From the NCBI GenBank assembly GCA_045579195.1, contig JAZNLR010000035.1, forward strand, positions 1-6,781: DNA of 6,781 nt. The letters run 5' to 3'. Shown one piece after another: positions 1-6,497 of this stretch (position 1 is the stretch's first letter; each line of letters starts with the position of its first letter). The notes beneath the pieces were generated by a model, which searched no databases, had not been told where the DNA came from, and saw only the letters and a list, made by a program, of their open reading frames with translations. The DNA is from JAZNLR01 sp045579195 (lineage in GTDB: Bacteria > Bacillota > Clostridia > Christensenellales > CAMQZB01). The translations under genes and the position numbers were made by a program.

Positions 1-3000
1 ACCTTAGCGTTTACAGCTGCGAGCTTGCCCATAACCTGAGCGGTGTTTCCGCTAACCTTGGAAACAGGAGAGTTTTCAGCGGTTACCTTGTCGTAAGCAA
101 CGTTTACTTCATAGGTGAAGGACTTGTCGCCGTAAACAACGGTAGCGGTGAACTTACCAGCCTTGATAACTTCGAGCTCGGTGCCTTCCTCGTTGAGCTT
201 GAAGCACTCAGCAGTTACGTTTGCAAGAGGAATGAATTCCGTTCCGTTATCGATGGTGGAAGTGTAGGTCATCTTACCAAGGGTGTTAGCGGTCATCTTA
301 GCGCCGAGCGTGAAGTTAGCTACAGGAGCGTCAGAACCGGTTGCAGCACCGAGGGTGATGATGTTCTTAACAGTGATGGAAACAACGATCGGAGTTGCAG
401 CATTACGATAGTTAATGTTGATGATTCCGGTCTTGTCAGCCTTCGTCTTGGAGAGCAAATCTGCGGTCAAAGGAATGATATCCGTGACAGTAGCTTCAGC
501 AGCTCCGTTAGCGGTCTTATAGGTGATTCCAACCCAACGGTTGGTGACGTCGATGTTTGCATTGTATGCATACTGCGTCGTATTCAAAGTGGAGACAGGA
601 GTGGTTGCCGTAGCGTCGCTGAAGAGAGCGATGCTGAAGACATCCTTCTTTGCAACTGCGTTAACGAGACCAGCGACTTTCTTAACGAGAGCCTCAGCGT
701 CAGCCTTGGACTGAGCAACGGTCAAGTCGAGGAGTCCGTTCTTGATGTAAGCAACGATGAGAGCAGCGTTCTCTTCGGTGTACTCAGCAGCACGAACAGC
801 CGGCTTAGCAGCAGTGATCTCGGTGATGTCAGCATCCAACGTTGCGAGAACATTGATATACGCAGCATCAGCATAATCGTAAGCATAACCGAGGTTAGCC
901 AATGCAGCAGCGGAATCGAGGATAGCCTTCTCGAAGGTCTTCTGGATGTTGAGAACCTTAGCGATGTCAGCAAGAGCCTTCGTCTGGGTCTCAGCAATCT
1001 TGCTGTTGTCTGCCATAGCGTTGATCGCATCGATAGCGGTCTTAGCAGTGTTGTTGATTGCAGTCCAGTTTTCAGCCGTGAACTTCACTTCGTTGAGAGC
1101 CTCAACAGCAGCGTTGATTGCAGCAACAGCAGCAGCCTTCTCTGCAGCGAGGGTCTGAGCCTTCGTCTTAACAGCGTCAACAGCAACAACTGCAGCGCGG
1201 TAAGCGGTGTCAACAGCAGCCTTAGCCTCAGCGATTTCAGCGTTAACCTTAGCTTCGTTGTTAGCGGTCCAGGTCTTGGAAACAGCATTGATTGCAGCAG
1301 CACCAGCAGTTACAGCAGCGTCAAGATCAGCAGGAGTTGCATACTCAGCATCAACTTTCGTCGCTCTGTGAGCGGTCAAAGCTTCAACCTGTGCCTTCTT
1401 GTAAGCAGCGAGCTGTGCAGCAGCATCTTCTACCAACGTGAGAACGTCGTCAACTGCCTTTTCGAATGCAGTAAGAACAGGAGCGATCTCAGCAACGGTC
1501 TTGCAAGCCTGAACATCAACCTTTGCCTGCTGGATGAGCTTTTCGATAACAGCTACGTTTGCAGCAGAGTAGGTCTTCTTAACATCAGCGGTGAATTCAG
1601 TCTCAACAGCCTTGATCTCATTCTGAGCAGCCGTCTTAGCATCAGCAAGAGTCTTAGCGATGGTCTTAACAGCGTCGATGTTTGCGACCTCTGCATCGTA
1701 AGCAGCGATCAAATCAAGGAGATTCGTGTAAGTGGTGTCCGTCGTATCGAACGCAGCAATGTTGTTGCGGCCTTCGATGTAAACGATACCTTCGAGGGTG
1801 AGCCAGTTCAAATCGGTGTAATCAGCAACAGTAAGCTTGTTAACCTTGTCAGCGAGCTGAGAAAGGAGAAGATCTCTGTAACCGTTGATCATGAACTGAA
1901 TCTTACCGATGGAAGCGCCGTCCAAAGCAGTCGTGTTAACTGCAGTGATGCTAGCCTCCTCATCATCGTGGAACGGATAATTAGCACATTCCTCAGCGAG
2001 CTTAGCGCAAGCAATGATTTCAGCATAGTGCTCGGAAGAGATGGTCGAAACAGCAACTCCGCCAACAACGGTGGTGGTGGGCTGGATCGAGGTCAAGTTG
2101 TTGATACGAGCATTCGCAAGCTGGATTCTTGCATCGGTGAGGATGGAGATGTAATGCCAGTTGTTCTTCAAAGAAGCAAGATCGTTCTTCTTCGTGCTGT
2201 AAACCTTGTTAGCATCAGCATCGTCATTCAACGTAGCGTCGTTGTAGTTAGCCTTGTACCATGCCTTGTAAGCATCGTATGCCTTAACTGCAGCTTCAAC
2301 AGCGGGCTTAGCAGCATCGTAGGTCGTGATGAAACCGATTGCATCGATTGCAGCGAAGACCTTCTTAGCTTCAACTTCGTGCTGGAGCTCAAGAACAACC
2401 GTCTGAGCATCCGTCAAACGAACAGCGTTGTAAACGTATGCCTTCTGAGCAGCGGTCAATGCCTTATACTGAGCAGCAAGAGCGGTGACCTCAGCAGCGT
2501 TGTCGAGAGTGATCTCAGCATACGGGAGAGCAGCGATCTTCTGTGCAACAGGATATGCAGCAGCGATGTTAGCGAGCGTAGCTTCAGCGTCGGTCAAGGT
2601 CTTAACCTGAGCGTTGGTGATAAGAGCCTTCTGAACGTCGATCAATCCATTGTAAGCAGCGCGAGCAGCTTCAATAGCAACCTTAGCATCGTACATACCG
2701 GATTCGGTAACTGCACCCTGCGTGAGGATGTTGATCTGAGCAGGGATAGCGTTGATTGCATCGATAGCAACCTGAGCGTATGCCTGGTTCAAGGTCTTCT
2801 CAGCGTTGAGAAGCGTAGCGTAGGTGGACTCGGTCTCGAGCAAGTACTGATCGTTAACGCTCAATGCGTTGAACGCCTTTCTTGCAGCAACGATGTCAGC
2901 CTCTTTAGCCTTTGCGTTTGCCGGGGTAACCTTCAATGCTTCGATCAAAGCAGCAACATCCTTGTAATCTCCGGTTGCATAAACAACGGTGATCTTGAAG

Positions 3001-3590
3001 GTTGCGGTCTTTGCGCCGTCAACGGTGGTAACCGTGATGGTAGCGGTTCCTTCGGAGAGAGCGGTTACAACACCGTCTTTAACGGTTGCAACCTTCTCGT
3101 TGTCGGACTTCCAGGTTACGTCCTTGTTGTCTGCGTTAGCAGGAGCAACGGTTGCCTTAAGCGTAACAACTGCGCCGATTCCAACGCTTGCAGCCTCGGA
3201 ATCCAACTTAACGCCAGTAACGTCCACCTTACCTGCAACGACCGTAACAGCACAGGACTTCTCAGTCTTGCCGTCTTCGGACTTAGCGGTGATCAAAGTG
3301 GTACCAGGGGCCTTAGCCTCTACCTTACCGGTCTGATCTACAGTTGCCACACTCGGGTTGGACGACGACCAGGTAATCTTCGCATCAGCCGGAGTTACGG
3401 TTGCAGTGATGTTCTTGGTCTCACCGACAGTGAAATTGTCGATGGCCGTCTTATCCAAAGCGATCGTAACAACAACTTCAGGAACGACAGGTTCAACCGG
3501 TTCAACCGGCTTCTGGCACGCCGTCATCGTGAACATCATTGCTACGACCAAAAGAAGAGCAAGGATCACGCGAGTTGTGTTCTTTTTCAT
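1..3590 (-). CDS. Large surface lipoprotein with two Big_2 Ig-like domains and Ala-rich helical repeats (3' end cut by window edge)
   Basis: I read 1196 codons without a stop from ATG 3588-3590 to the left edge, so the C-terminus is missing. GGAGG at 3597-3601 lies 6 nt upstream of the ATG and fixes the start. Residues 1-24 are a lipoprotein signal peptide (KKN, hydrophobic core, then MTAC) with the lipidated Cys at 25. A Pro/Val/Glu linker (26-41) follows. Two Big_2-type Ig domains (about 42-116 and 124-202) show the typical ITWSSSNPSVATVD and VTWKSDNEKVATV strands. Residues about 210-430 hold three to four 65-75-residue helical repeats (AARxAYxxL then QKxxVxN). Residues 438-657 are helical and unrecognised. 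Residues 658-977 hold FIVAR-like three-helix modules. Residues 981 to the edge are beta-rich. No catalytic motif is visible. By family knowledge such proteins are anchored to the outer face of the membrane; a spacer, adhesin or wall-binding role is inference. It has its own promoter and leader. Lys is nearly always AAG and Asn AAC, which suggests high expression. Confidence 0.95.
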   Translation of the reverse strand, partial: MKKNTTRVILALLLVVAMMFTMTACQKPVEPVEPVVPEVVVTIALDKTAIDNFTVGETKNITATVTPADAKITWSSSNPSVATVDQTGKVEAKAPGTTLITAKSEDGKTEKSCAVTVVAGKVDVTGVKLDSEAASVGIGAVVTLKATVAPANADNKDVTWKSDNEKVATVKDGVVTALSEGTATITVTTVDGAKTATFKITVVYATGDYKDVAALIEALKVTPANAKAKEADIVAARKAFNALSVNDQYLLETESTYATLLNAEKTLNQAYAQVAIDAINAIPAQINILTQGAVTESGMYDAKVAIEAARAAYNGLIDVQKALITNAQVKTLTDAEATLANIAAAYPVAQKIAALPYAEITLDNAAEVTALAAQYKALTAAQKAYVYNAVRLTDAQTVVLELQHEVEAKKVFAAIDAIGFITTYDAAKPAVEAAVKAYDAYKAWYKANYNDATLNDDADANKVYSTKKNDLASLKNNWHYISILTDARIQLANARINNLTSIQPTTTVVGGVAVSTISSEHYAEIIACAKLAEECANYPFHDDEEASITAVNTTALDGASIGKIQFMINGYRDLLLSQLADKVNKLTVADYTDLNWLTLEGIVYIEGRNNIAAFDTTDTTYTNLLDLIAAYDAEVANIDAVKTIAKTLADAKTAAQNEIKAVETEFTADVKKTYSAANVAVIEKLIQQAKVDVQACKTVAEIAPVLTAFEKAVDDVLTLVEDAAAQLAAYKKAQVEALTAHRATKVDAEYATPADLDAAVTAGAAAINAVSKTWTANNEAKVNAEIAEAKAAVDTAYRAAVVAVDAVKTKAQTLAAEKAAAVAAINAAVEALNEVKFTAENWTAINNTAKTAIDAINAMADNSKIAETQTKALADIAKVLNIQKTFEKAILDSAAALANLGYAYDYADAAYINVLATLDADITEITAAKPAVRAAEYTEENAALIVAYIKNGLLDLTVAQSKADAEALVKKVAGLVNAVAKKDVFSIALFSDATATTPVSTLNTTQYAYNANIDVTNRWVGITYKTANGAAEATVTDIIPLTADLLSKTKADKTGIININYRNAATPIVVSITVKNIITLGAATGSDAPVANFTLGAKMTANTLGKMTYTSTIDNGTEFIPLANVTAECFKLNEEGTELEVIKAGKFTATVVYGDKSFTYEVNVAYDKVTAENSPVSKVSGNTAQVMGKLAAVNAK

Positions 3591-3595
3591 GTTCT

Positions 3596-3601
3596 ACCTC
3601 C
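3596..3601 (-). promoter_or_regulatory. Ribosome binding site of the large lipoprotein gene
   Basis: The minus strand reads GGAGGT, then AGAAC, then ATG. This near-perfect Shine-Dalgarno sequence sits at standard spacing and settles the start at 3590, which also gives an intact lipoprotein signal peptide. Confidence 0.92.
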
Positions 3602-3679
3602 AAAAAATTGTTTTTATAGAATTTTCCTGTGCGGTTGTTTTGTAGACGCTCCCACACATGGAATAAAAACCGAATCTAA

Positions 3680-3701
3680 GAAAAAAGTGGCCTCTTTTTT
3701 C
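3680..3701 (-). other. AT-rich hairpin in the lipoprotein leader
   Basis: The minus strand reads GAAAAAAG, a 6-nt loop AGGCCA, then CTTTTTTC, a perfect 8-bp stem. It lies about 40 nt into the predicted transcript and about 90 nt before the start codon. The closing T run with the stem resembles a weak attenuator, but the stem is mostly A-U, so termination would be poor. It may instead be a chance A/T-run pairing; a regulatory role is inference. Confidence 0.4.
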
Positions 3702-3746
3702 ATTTTATGACAGAATACGCCCATTAGCACATTCTTGTATAGATGA

Positions 3747-3775
3747 ATTTTAGCACAACCGTTTTTGTTTGTCAA
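3747..3775 (-). promoter_or_regulatory. Sigma-A promoter with extended -10 for the large lipoprotein gene
   Basis: On the minus strand the -35 box is TTGACA (3770-3775), followed by a 17-nt spacer and -10 TAAAAT (3747-3752). A TGC just before the -10 provides the extended -10 TGn element. The match to the housekeeping consensus is near complete. The predicted transcription start near 3740 gives a leader of about 150 nt, long for a simple gene and so a possible place for regulation or mRNA stabilisation. Confidence 0.88.
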
Positions 3776-3828
3776 CAGATTTTATTCGGTTATATCAGAA
3801 TATTTATAGGATTTTGATGAAAATAAAT

Positions 3829-3872
3829 GGAAAAGGAAGAAAGATTTTCAATGCCTTCCCCTTTTCCCTCTT
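3829..3872 (-). terminator. Possible second, weaker terminator hairpin
   Basis: On the minus strand GGAAAA-gg-GGAAG can pair with CTTCC-TTTTCC (11 pairs with a 2-nt bulge, loop about 15 nt), followed by ATTTATTTT. It lies just after the stronger terminator and could act as backup. It consists of purine and pyrimidine runs, so the pairing may be fortuitous. Confidence 0.3.
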
Positions 3873-3881
3873 TTAACATAC

Positions 3882-3920
3882 AAAAACGGAACGCGATCAT
3901 GATTTTCGCGCTCCGCTTTA
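3882..3920 (-). terminator. Intrinsic (Rho-independent) terminator after the 548-residue surface protein gene
   Basis: On the minus strand CGGAGCGCGA (3906-3915) pairs with TCGCGTTCCG (3887-3896), giving ten pairs with one G-U wobble around a 9-nt loop, followed directly by five T (3882-3886). AAAG before the stem can also pair with part of the T tract. It begins about 28 nt after the TAA stop. The T tract lies only on the minus-strand exit side, so it ends leftward transcription and separates this gene from the next promoter. Confidence 0.88.
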
Positions 3921-3943
3921 TCCTTATTATATATATGAGAGTT

Positions 3944-5590
3944 TTACGCTTTCTTGTTCTTGGGTTTCACAAAGATGAGAACCAAGATTCCTGCTGCTGC
4001 AACAACTGCAACGATGATGAGGATCACAACGCGAACGTCAAACTCTGCAGCCTCCTTCACCTCTTCGACAACTTCAAAGGTTCCGGTGACCGATGCAGTC
4101 ATTCCGTGCTTATCGGTGGAAGTGTAAGTCACTTCGTAAGTTCCGATCTCGGTGGGAACGAATGCGTTGCTGTCATTCAACTTAATTTCAGTCTTGGTTC
4201 CGTCTTCTGCAACAAAGTTCACCGTGATGGTCGTTGTTGCGGAAGAAACTGCTTCGGAAACGCTTGCGTTCGGGATGGTAACCTGTTTTCCAACCGTCAC
4301 GTTCTCAGGGAACGTGGTCGGCAAGCTTACCTTCGGGGGATCGTTGTCATAGAACGTTGCGTAGAACTCGTCGCTATATACGGAGCTGAGATTCAAAGAG
4401 TTCGTTGCCTTCATACGGAAGACGTAAGTTCCTTCGGAGTAAACCGTTGCGCCCAACGTCTTGGCGGTTCCGGAGACGGAACTCCAAACGGTGGAGCTCA
4501 AAGATCTATATTCCAACGTAAACTGCATCGTTCCGATTCCGTCGATTGCATCATGGAAGAACGTCGGAGCAGGAACTTTCATTTCGCGGCCTGCGTTTGC
4601 GTTCTTCGGGAAGTACTTCTCGGACCAAGCCTTGAATGCTTCCGCATCGTACGTCGGAATGGAGCTTTCAGCATACTGATCAACTTCCATTGCGTTAATG
4701 CTGAGGTTGAGCCAGCTGTCTTCGTATCCATCAACGCGAACCTGAACGTCGTAGAGCCCCGCTTCGGGCAAGGTCACCTTCGTCTTTGCGGAGGTTGCCG
4801 AGCTCAAGCCTGCTGCGGTGTACTGCGTGTCAGCTGCCTTCTTATACCAAACGCTTGCAACAAGGTAATTGTTGTTCGGGTTTACGAGAATGACGGGGAT
4901 GTCAACCTGCGTTCCTGCGATTGCGAGGTAATTCGTGCCGTCGAACTTCAACATTGCAGCTTCGTCCAACAAGAGAACGGGAGCAATGGGATCTTCACTC
5001 GTTCCGAGCTTCTGCCCGCCAATGGACTTCACAAGGATCTTCGAGCTTCCGGTTGCATTGTTGAGCTTAAGGGTCACTCTTTCGATCACATTGTTGTAAA
5101 CGCCTTCAGCCGCACCGAGTTCATCGCTGTCAAGGAAGATCTTTCCATCCTGCCAGGTAATCTTATGTGCGCCTTCCAAAACGATACTCTTCTCTGCGCC
5201 GCCATTCAAGGTTGCGGTCTTTGCAGCAATCGTGATGACGTTCTTTGCTTCTGCCTTTGCAAAGTCGGGATCCTCTCCTACCAAGATAATCTCCAAGCTT
5301 TCAAACGCTACGGTCTCAATCGCAAAGTCAAGAACGACCCCATCCGCCAAGACTTCTTCTTTGAAGTATACGGAAGGCGCCTGTTCCTTCTGCACCGTGC
5401 TATAGGTCAAAACTGCTCCGTCTTCGCTGTCCTGGACGACAAAATCCGAGGTCGTCCACAAAGCCTTGTTCGAAACCGCTGCGGACGCCGTCGTTGCGCC
5501 AACCCCTGCAATTCCCGCGACAACTGCAAGAACCATCAGAAGCGCAATGCAAAGACGAATTACTGCGCTGTTTTTGACATTCGTGTTCAT
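3944..5590 (-). CDS. Exported beta-sandwich surface protein with C-terminal membrane anchor
   Basis: This complete 548-residue protein starts at an ATG preceded by AGGAGG (5602-5607) and ends in TAA. Residues 1-37 are a signal peptide: VKN and IR before a hydrophobic stretch, with cleavage likely after ASA (35-37). Residues about 45-195 form a beta-rich domain that could be LamG/concanavalin-like, a guess from strand pattern only. Residues about 200-300 and 338-415 look like further beta-sandwich (Ig or fibronectin-like) domains. Residues 418-508 resemble a bacterial Ig-like domain, with PPKVSLP at its start and GTYEVTYTSTDKHGM near its end. Residues 521-541 are a single hydrophobic helix followed by KPKNKKA, so the body should face outside with a short basic tail in the cytoplasm. 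There is no LPXTG sorting signal, no catalytic motif and no Cys in the mature domain. The promoter lies at 5685-5713 and the terminator at 3882-3920, so it is probably monocistronic. Its precise function is unknown; a structural or ligand-binding envelope role is inference. Confidence 0.95.
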   Translation of the reverse strand: MNTNVKNSAVIRLCIALLMVLAVVAGIAGVGATTASAAVSNKALWTTSDFVVQDSEDGAVLTYSTVQKEQAPSVYFKEEVLADGVVLDFAIETVAFESLEIILVGEDPDFAKAEAKNVITIAAKTATLNGGAEKSIVLEGAHKITWQDGKIFLDSDELGAAEGVYNNVIERVTLKLNNATGSSKILVKSIGGQKLGTSEDPIAPVLLLDEAAMLKFDGTNYLAIAGTQVDIPVILVNPNNNYLVASVWYKKAADTQYTAAGLSSATSAKTKVTLPEAGLYDVQVRVDGYEDSWLNLSINAMEVDQYAESSIPTYDAEAFKAWSEKYFPKNANAGREMKVPAPTFFHDAIDGIGTMQFTLEYRSLSSTVWSSVSGTAKTLGATVYSEGTYVFRMKATNSLNLSSVYSDEFYATFYDNDPPKVSLPTTFPENVTVGKQVTIPNASVSEAVSSATTTITVNFVAEDGTKTEIKLNDSNAFVPTEIGTYEVTYTSTDKHGMTASVTGTFEVVEEVKEAAEFDVRVVILIIVAVVAAAGILVLIFVKPKNKKA

Positions 5591-5601
5591 AAGTTTTGTT
5601 T

Positions 5602-5607
5602 CCTCCT
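5602..5607 (-). promoter_or_regulatory. Ribosome binding site of the 548-residue surface protein gene
   Basis: AGGAGG on the minus strand lies 11 nt before the ATG at 5590, a slightly long spacing. No other in-frame start fits better, and this start yields a complete signal peptide. A perfect hairpin ends only 2 nt upstream of this site. Confidence 0.88.
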
Positions 5608-5609
5608 GA

Positions 5610-5630
5610 GAATCAACACCCCGTTGATTC
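5610..5630 (-). promoter_or_regulatory. Perfect 8-bp leader hairpin abutting the Shine-Dalgarno
   Basis: GAATCAAC (5623-5630 on the minus strand) and GTTGATTC (5610-5617) form a perfect 8-bp stem around loop GGGGT. It sits 2 nt upstream of AGGAGG, within the predicted leader of about 88 nt. A stem here could keep the ribosome site single-stranded or protect the mRNA. Read on the plus strand, the same stem is followed by CTTTTTT (5631-5637) and would look like a weak terminator, but no plus-strand gene exists to use it. Confidence 0.5.
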
Positions 5631-5684
5631 CTTTTTTCGTCCGCATTGAGCCATTTTGCCCACCTCTTGCGAACATACTCCTAC

Positions 5685-5713
5685 ATTCTACACTCTATTC
5701 GTCAATTTGTCAA
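5685..5713 (-). promoter_or_regulatory. Sigma-A promoter of the 548-residue surface protein gene
   Basis: On the minus strand the -35 is TTGACA (5708-5713), then a 17-nt spacer, then -10 TAGAAT (5685-5690). One mismatch to consensus in twelve positions makes a strong housekeeping promoter. Predicted start of transcription is near 5678, giving a leader of about 88 nt. It lies in the 163-nt gap after the pseudouridine synthase stop. No stem-loop terminator precedes it, so read-through from the upstream operon is also possible. Confidence 0.88.
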
Positions 5714-5753
5714 ATTCGTTTTGGGATTTTTTGACAACTTTCATAAAAAAACC

Positions 5754-6452
5754 TTATTTGACGATGGCAAGATGACGTTCAATCGCAAAAGCGCTCCAAG
5801 GCTTGTTCTCCTCGGGCGGATATGCAATGAAAACCATCCGTTCCTTGGTCACGGGATGCGTAAACTTGAGTTCTGCCGCCCAGAGCGCAAGATTCGTTCG
5901 AATTGCGCCGTCACCATATCTCATATCACCCACGATGGGATGTCCCTCAGTTGCCAACTGAACGCGGATCTGATGTCCACGGCCGGTCATCAAACGAACC
6001 TCCAGCAACGTATACGCCCCCTTATACTCAAGCTCGCGGTAATGCAGTTCCGCGCGCTTTGCACCTTCAGTTGCAGCAGGAACGCGAGTCACAACGTTGG
6101 TCAAGGTGTTCTTTTTAAGGTAATGCTCCAAAACGCCTTCCTCTTTTGCCATCTTTCCTCCGATGACCGCAAGGTACTTCTTCTCAAAGTCCCCTTCGCG
6201 CAAGCTCTCGGAAAGACGGGATGCAGCTTTGGAGGTCTTGGCAAACACCATCACGCCACCCGTAGGGCGATCGAGACGATGCACAAGCCCAACATAGACG
6301 TTGCCCGGCTTGTTATATTTCTCGCGAATGTACTTCTTTACCAACGTGAGCATATCCGCATCTCCCGAACTGTCCGCCTGAGAGGGAACGTTCTGCGGCT
6401 TGCAGACGACGATAATATGATTGTCCTCAAACAGGACCTGCAAATCTTCCAT
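5754..6452 (-). CDS. RluA-family pseudouridine synthase without S4 domain
   Basis: This 232-residue protein belongs to the RluA/RluC/RluD family, which isomerises uridine to pseudouridine in rRNA or tRNA in the cytoplasm. Residues 58-66 are HRLDRPTGG, the family's catalytic motif II, with Asp61 as the expected nucleophile. Residues 12-20 (HIIVVCKPQ) fit the conserved motif with 'vvnKP'. Residues 157-167 (GRGHQIRVQLA) match the GRTHQIRVHLA motif, with Gly159 in place of the usual Thr or Ser. HPIVGDMRYG (171-180) and LALWAAELKFTHP (188-200) are further family blocks. It starts directly with the catalytic domain and has no N-terminal S4 RNA-binding domain, as in short RluA-type enzymes. The target uridine cannot be predicted. 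AAGGAG at 6458-6463 lies 5 nt from the ATG. It follows a methyltransferase gene by 45 nt, probably in one operon. A T7 run just after the TAA has no stem, so no terminator is called. Confidence 0.95.
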   Translation of the reverse strand: MEDLQVLFEDNHIIVVCKPQNVPSQADSSGDADMLTLVKKYIREKYNKPGNVYVGLVHRLDRPTGGVMVFAKTSKAASRLSESLREGDFEKKYLAVIGGKMAKEEGVLEHYLKKNTLTNVVTRVPAATEGAKRAELHYRELEYKGAYTLLEVRLMTGRGHQIRVQLATEGHPIVGDMRYGDGAIRTNLALWAAELKFTHPVTKERMVFIAYPPEENKPWSAFAIERHLAIVK

Positions 6453-6457
6453 CTTAA

Positions 6458-6463
6458 CTCCTT
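6458..6463 (-). promoter_or_regulatory. Ribosome binding site of the pseudouridine synthase gene
   Basis: The minus strand reads AAGGAG, then TTAAG, then ATG. Spacing is short but normal, and it supports the start at 6452, which gives the MEDLQVLFED N-terminus typical of the family's first beta strand. Confidence 0.88.
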
Positions 6464-6497
6464 TGATTGTTGACAGTTAATCTCTTTTGATACGGCA

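Larger units (their letters stand above)
3591..3943. other. Intergenic region between the two surface-protein genes
   Basis: This 353-nt AT-rich stretch contains no credible gene. Reading with transcription (minus strand), it holds the intrinsic terminator of the upstream gene (3882-3920), a weaker polypurine/polypyrimidine hairpin (3829-3872), a sigma-A promoter (3747-3775), and a leader of about 150 nt ending in the Shine-Dalgarno at 3596-3601. An open plus-strand frame that enters it from either side is only the antisense shadow of the flanking genes. Confidence 0.85.

Noticed and set aside
722..1303. Short minus-strand frames rich in Leu/Arg
   Set aside because: They are out-of-frame readings inside the lipoprotein gene, with no ribosome sites and low-complexity composition.
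660..2963. Repeated GCTGC/GCAGC-like tracts as a nucleotide repeat or CRISPR array
   Set aside because: They are scattered Ala codons in a helical protein; spacing is irregular and there is no conserved repeat-spacer pattern.
2989..3645. Short plus-strand frames over the Ig-like domain region
   Set aside because: They are shadows of Val/Thr-rich Ig domain codons in another register and lack start signals.
1368..3710. Plus-strand open frame of 780 codons
   Set aside because: It lies exactly in codon register opposite the lipoprotein gene, is rich in Ser because it reads the complement of Ala GCT codons, and has no ribosome site or sensible protein pattern. It is open only because the sense gene lacks TTA, CTA and TCA.
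3827..5734. Plus-strand open frame of 635 codons
   Set aside because: Antisense in codon register to the 548-residue surface protein. It runs through the terminator and promoter regions of the real gene, and its Cys/Arg/Asn-rich translation resembles no family.
5741..5760. T7 run just after the pseudouridine synthase stop as a terminator
   Set aside because: I found no GC-rich stem before the run on the minus strand, so an intrinsic terminator cannot be supported.
5646..6473. Plus-strand open frame of 275 codons
   Set aside because: Codon-register shadow of the pseudouridine synthase, whose family motifs on the minus strand are unambiguous.
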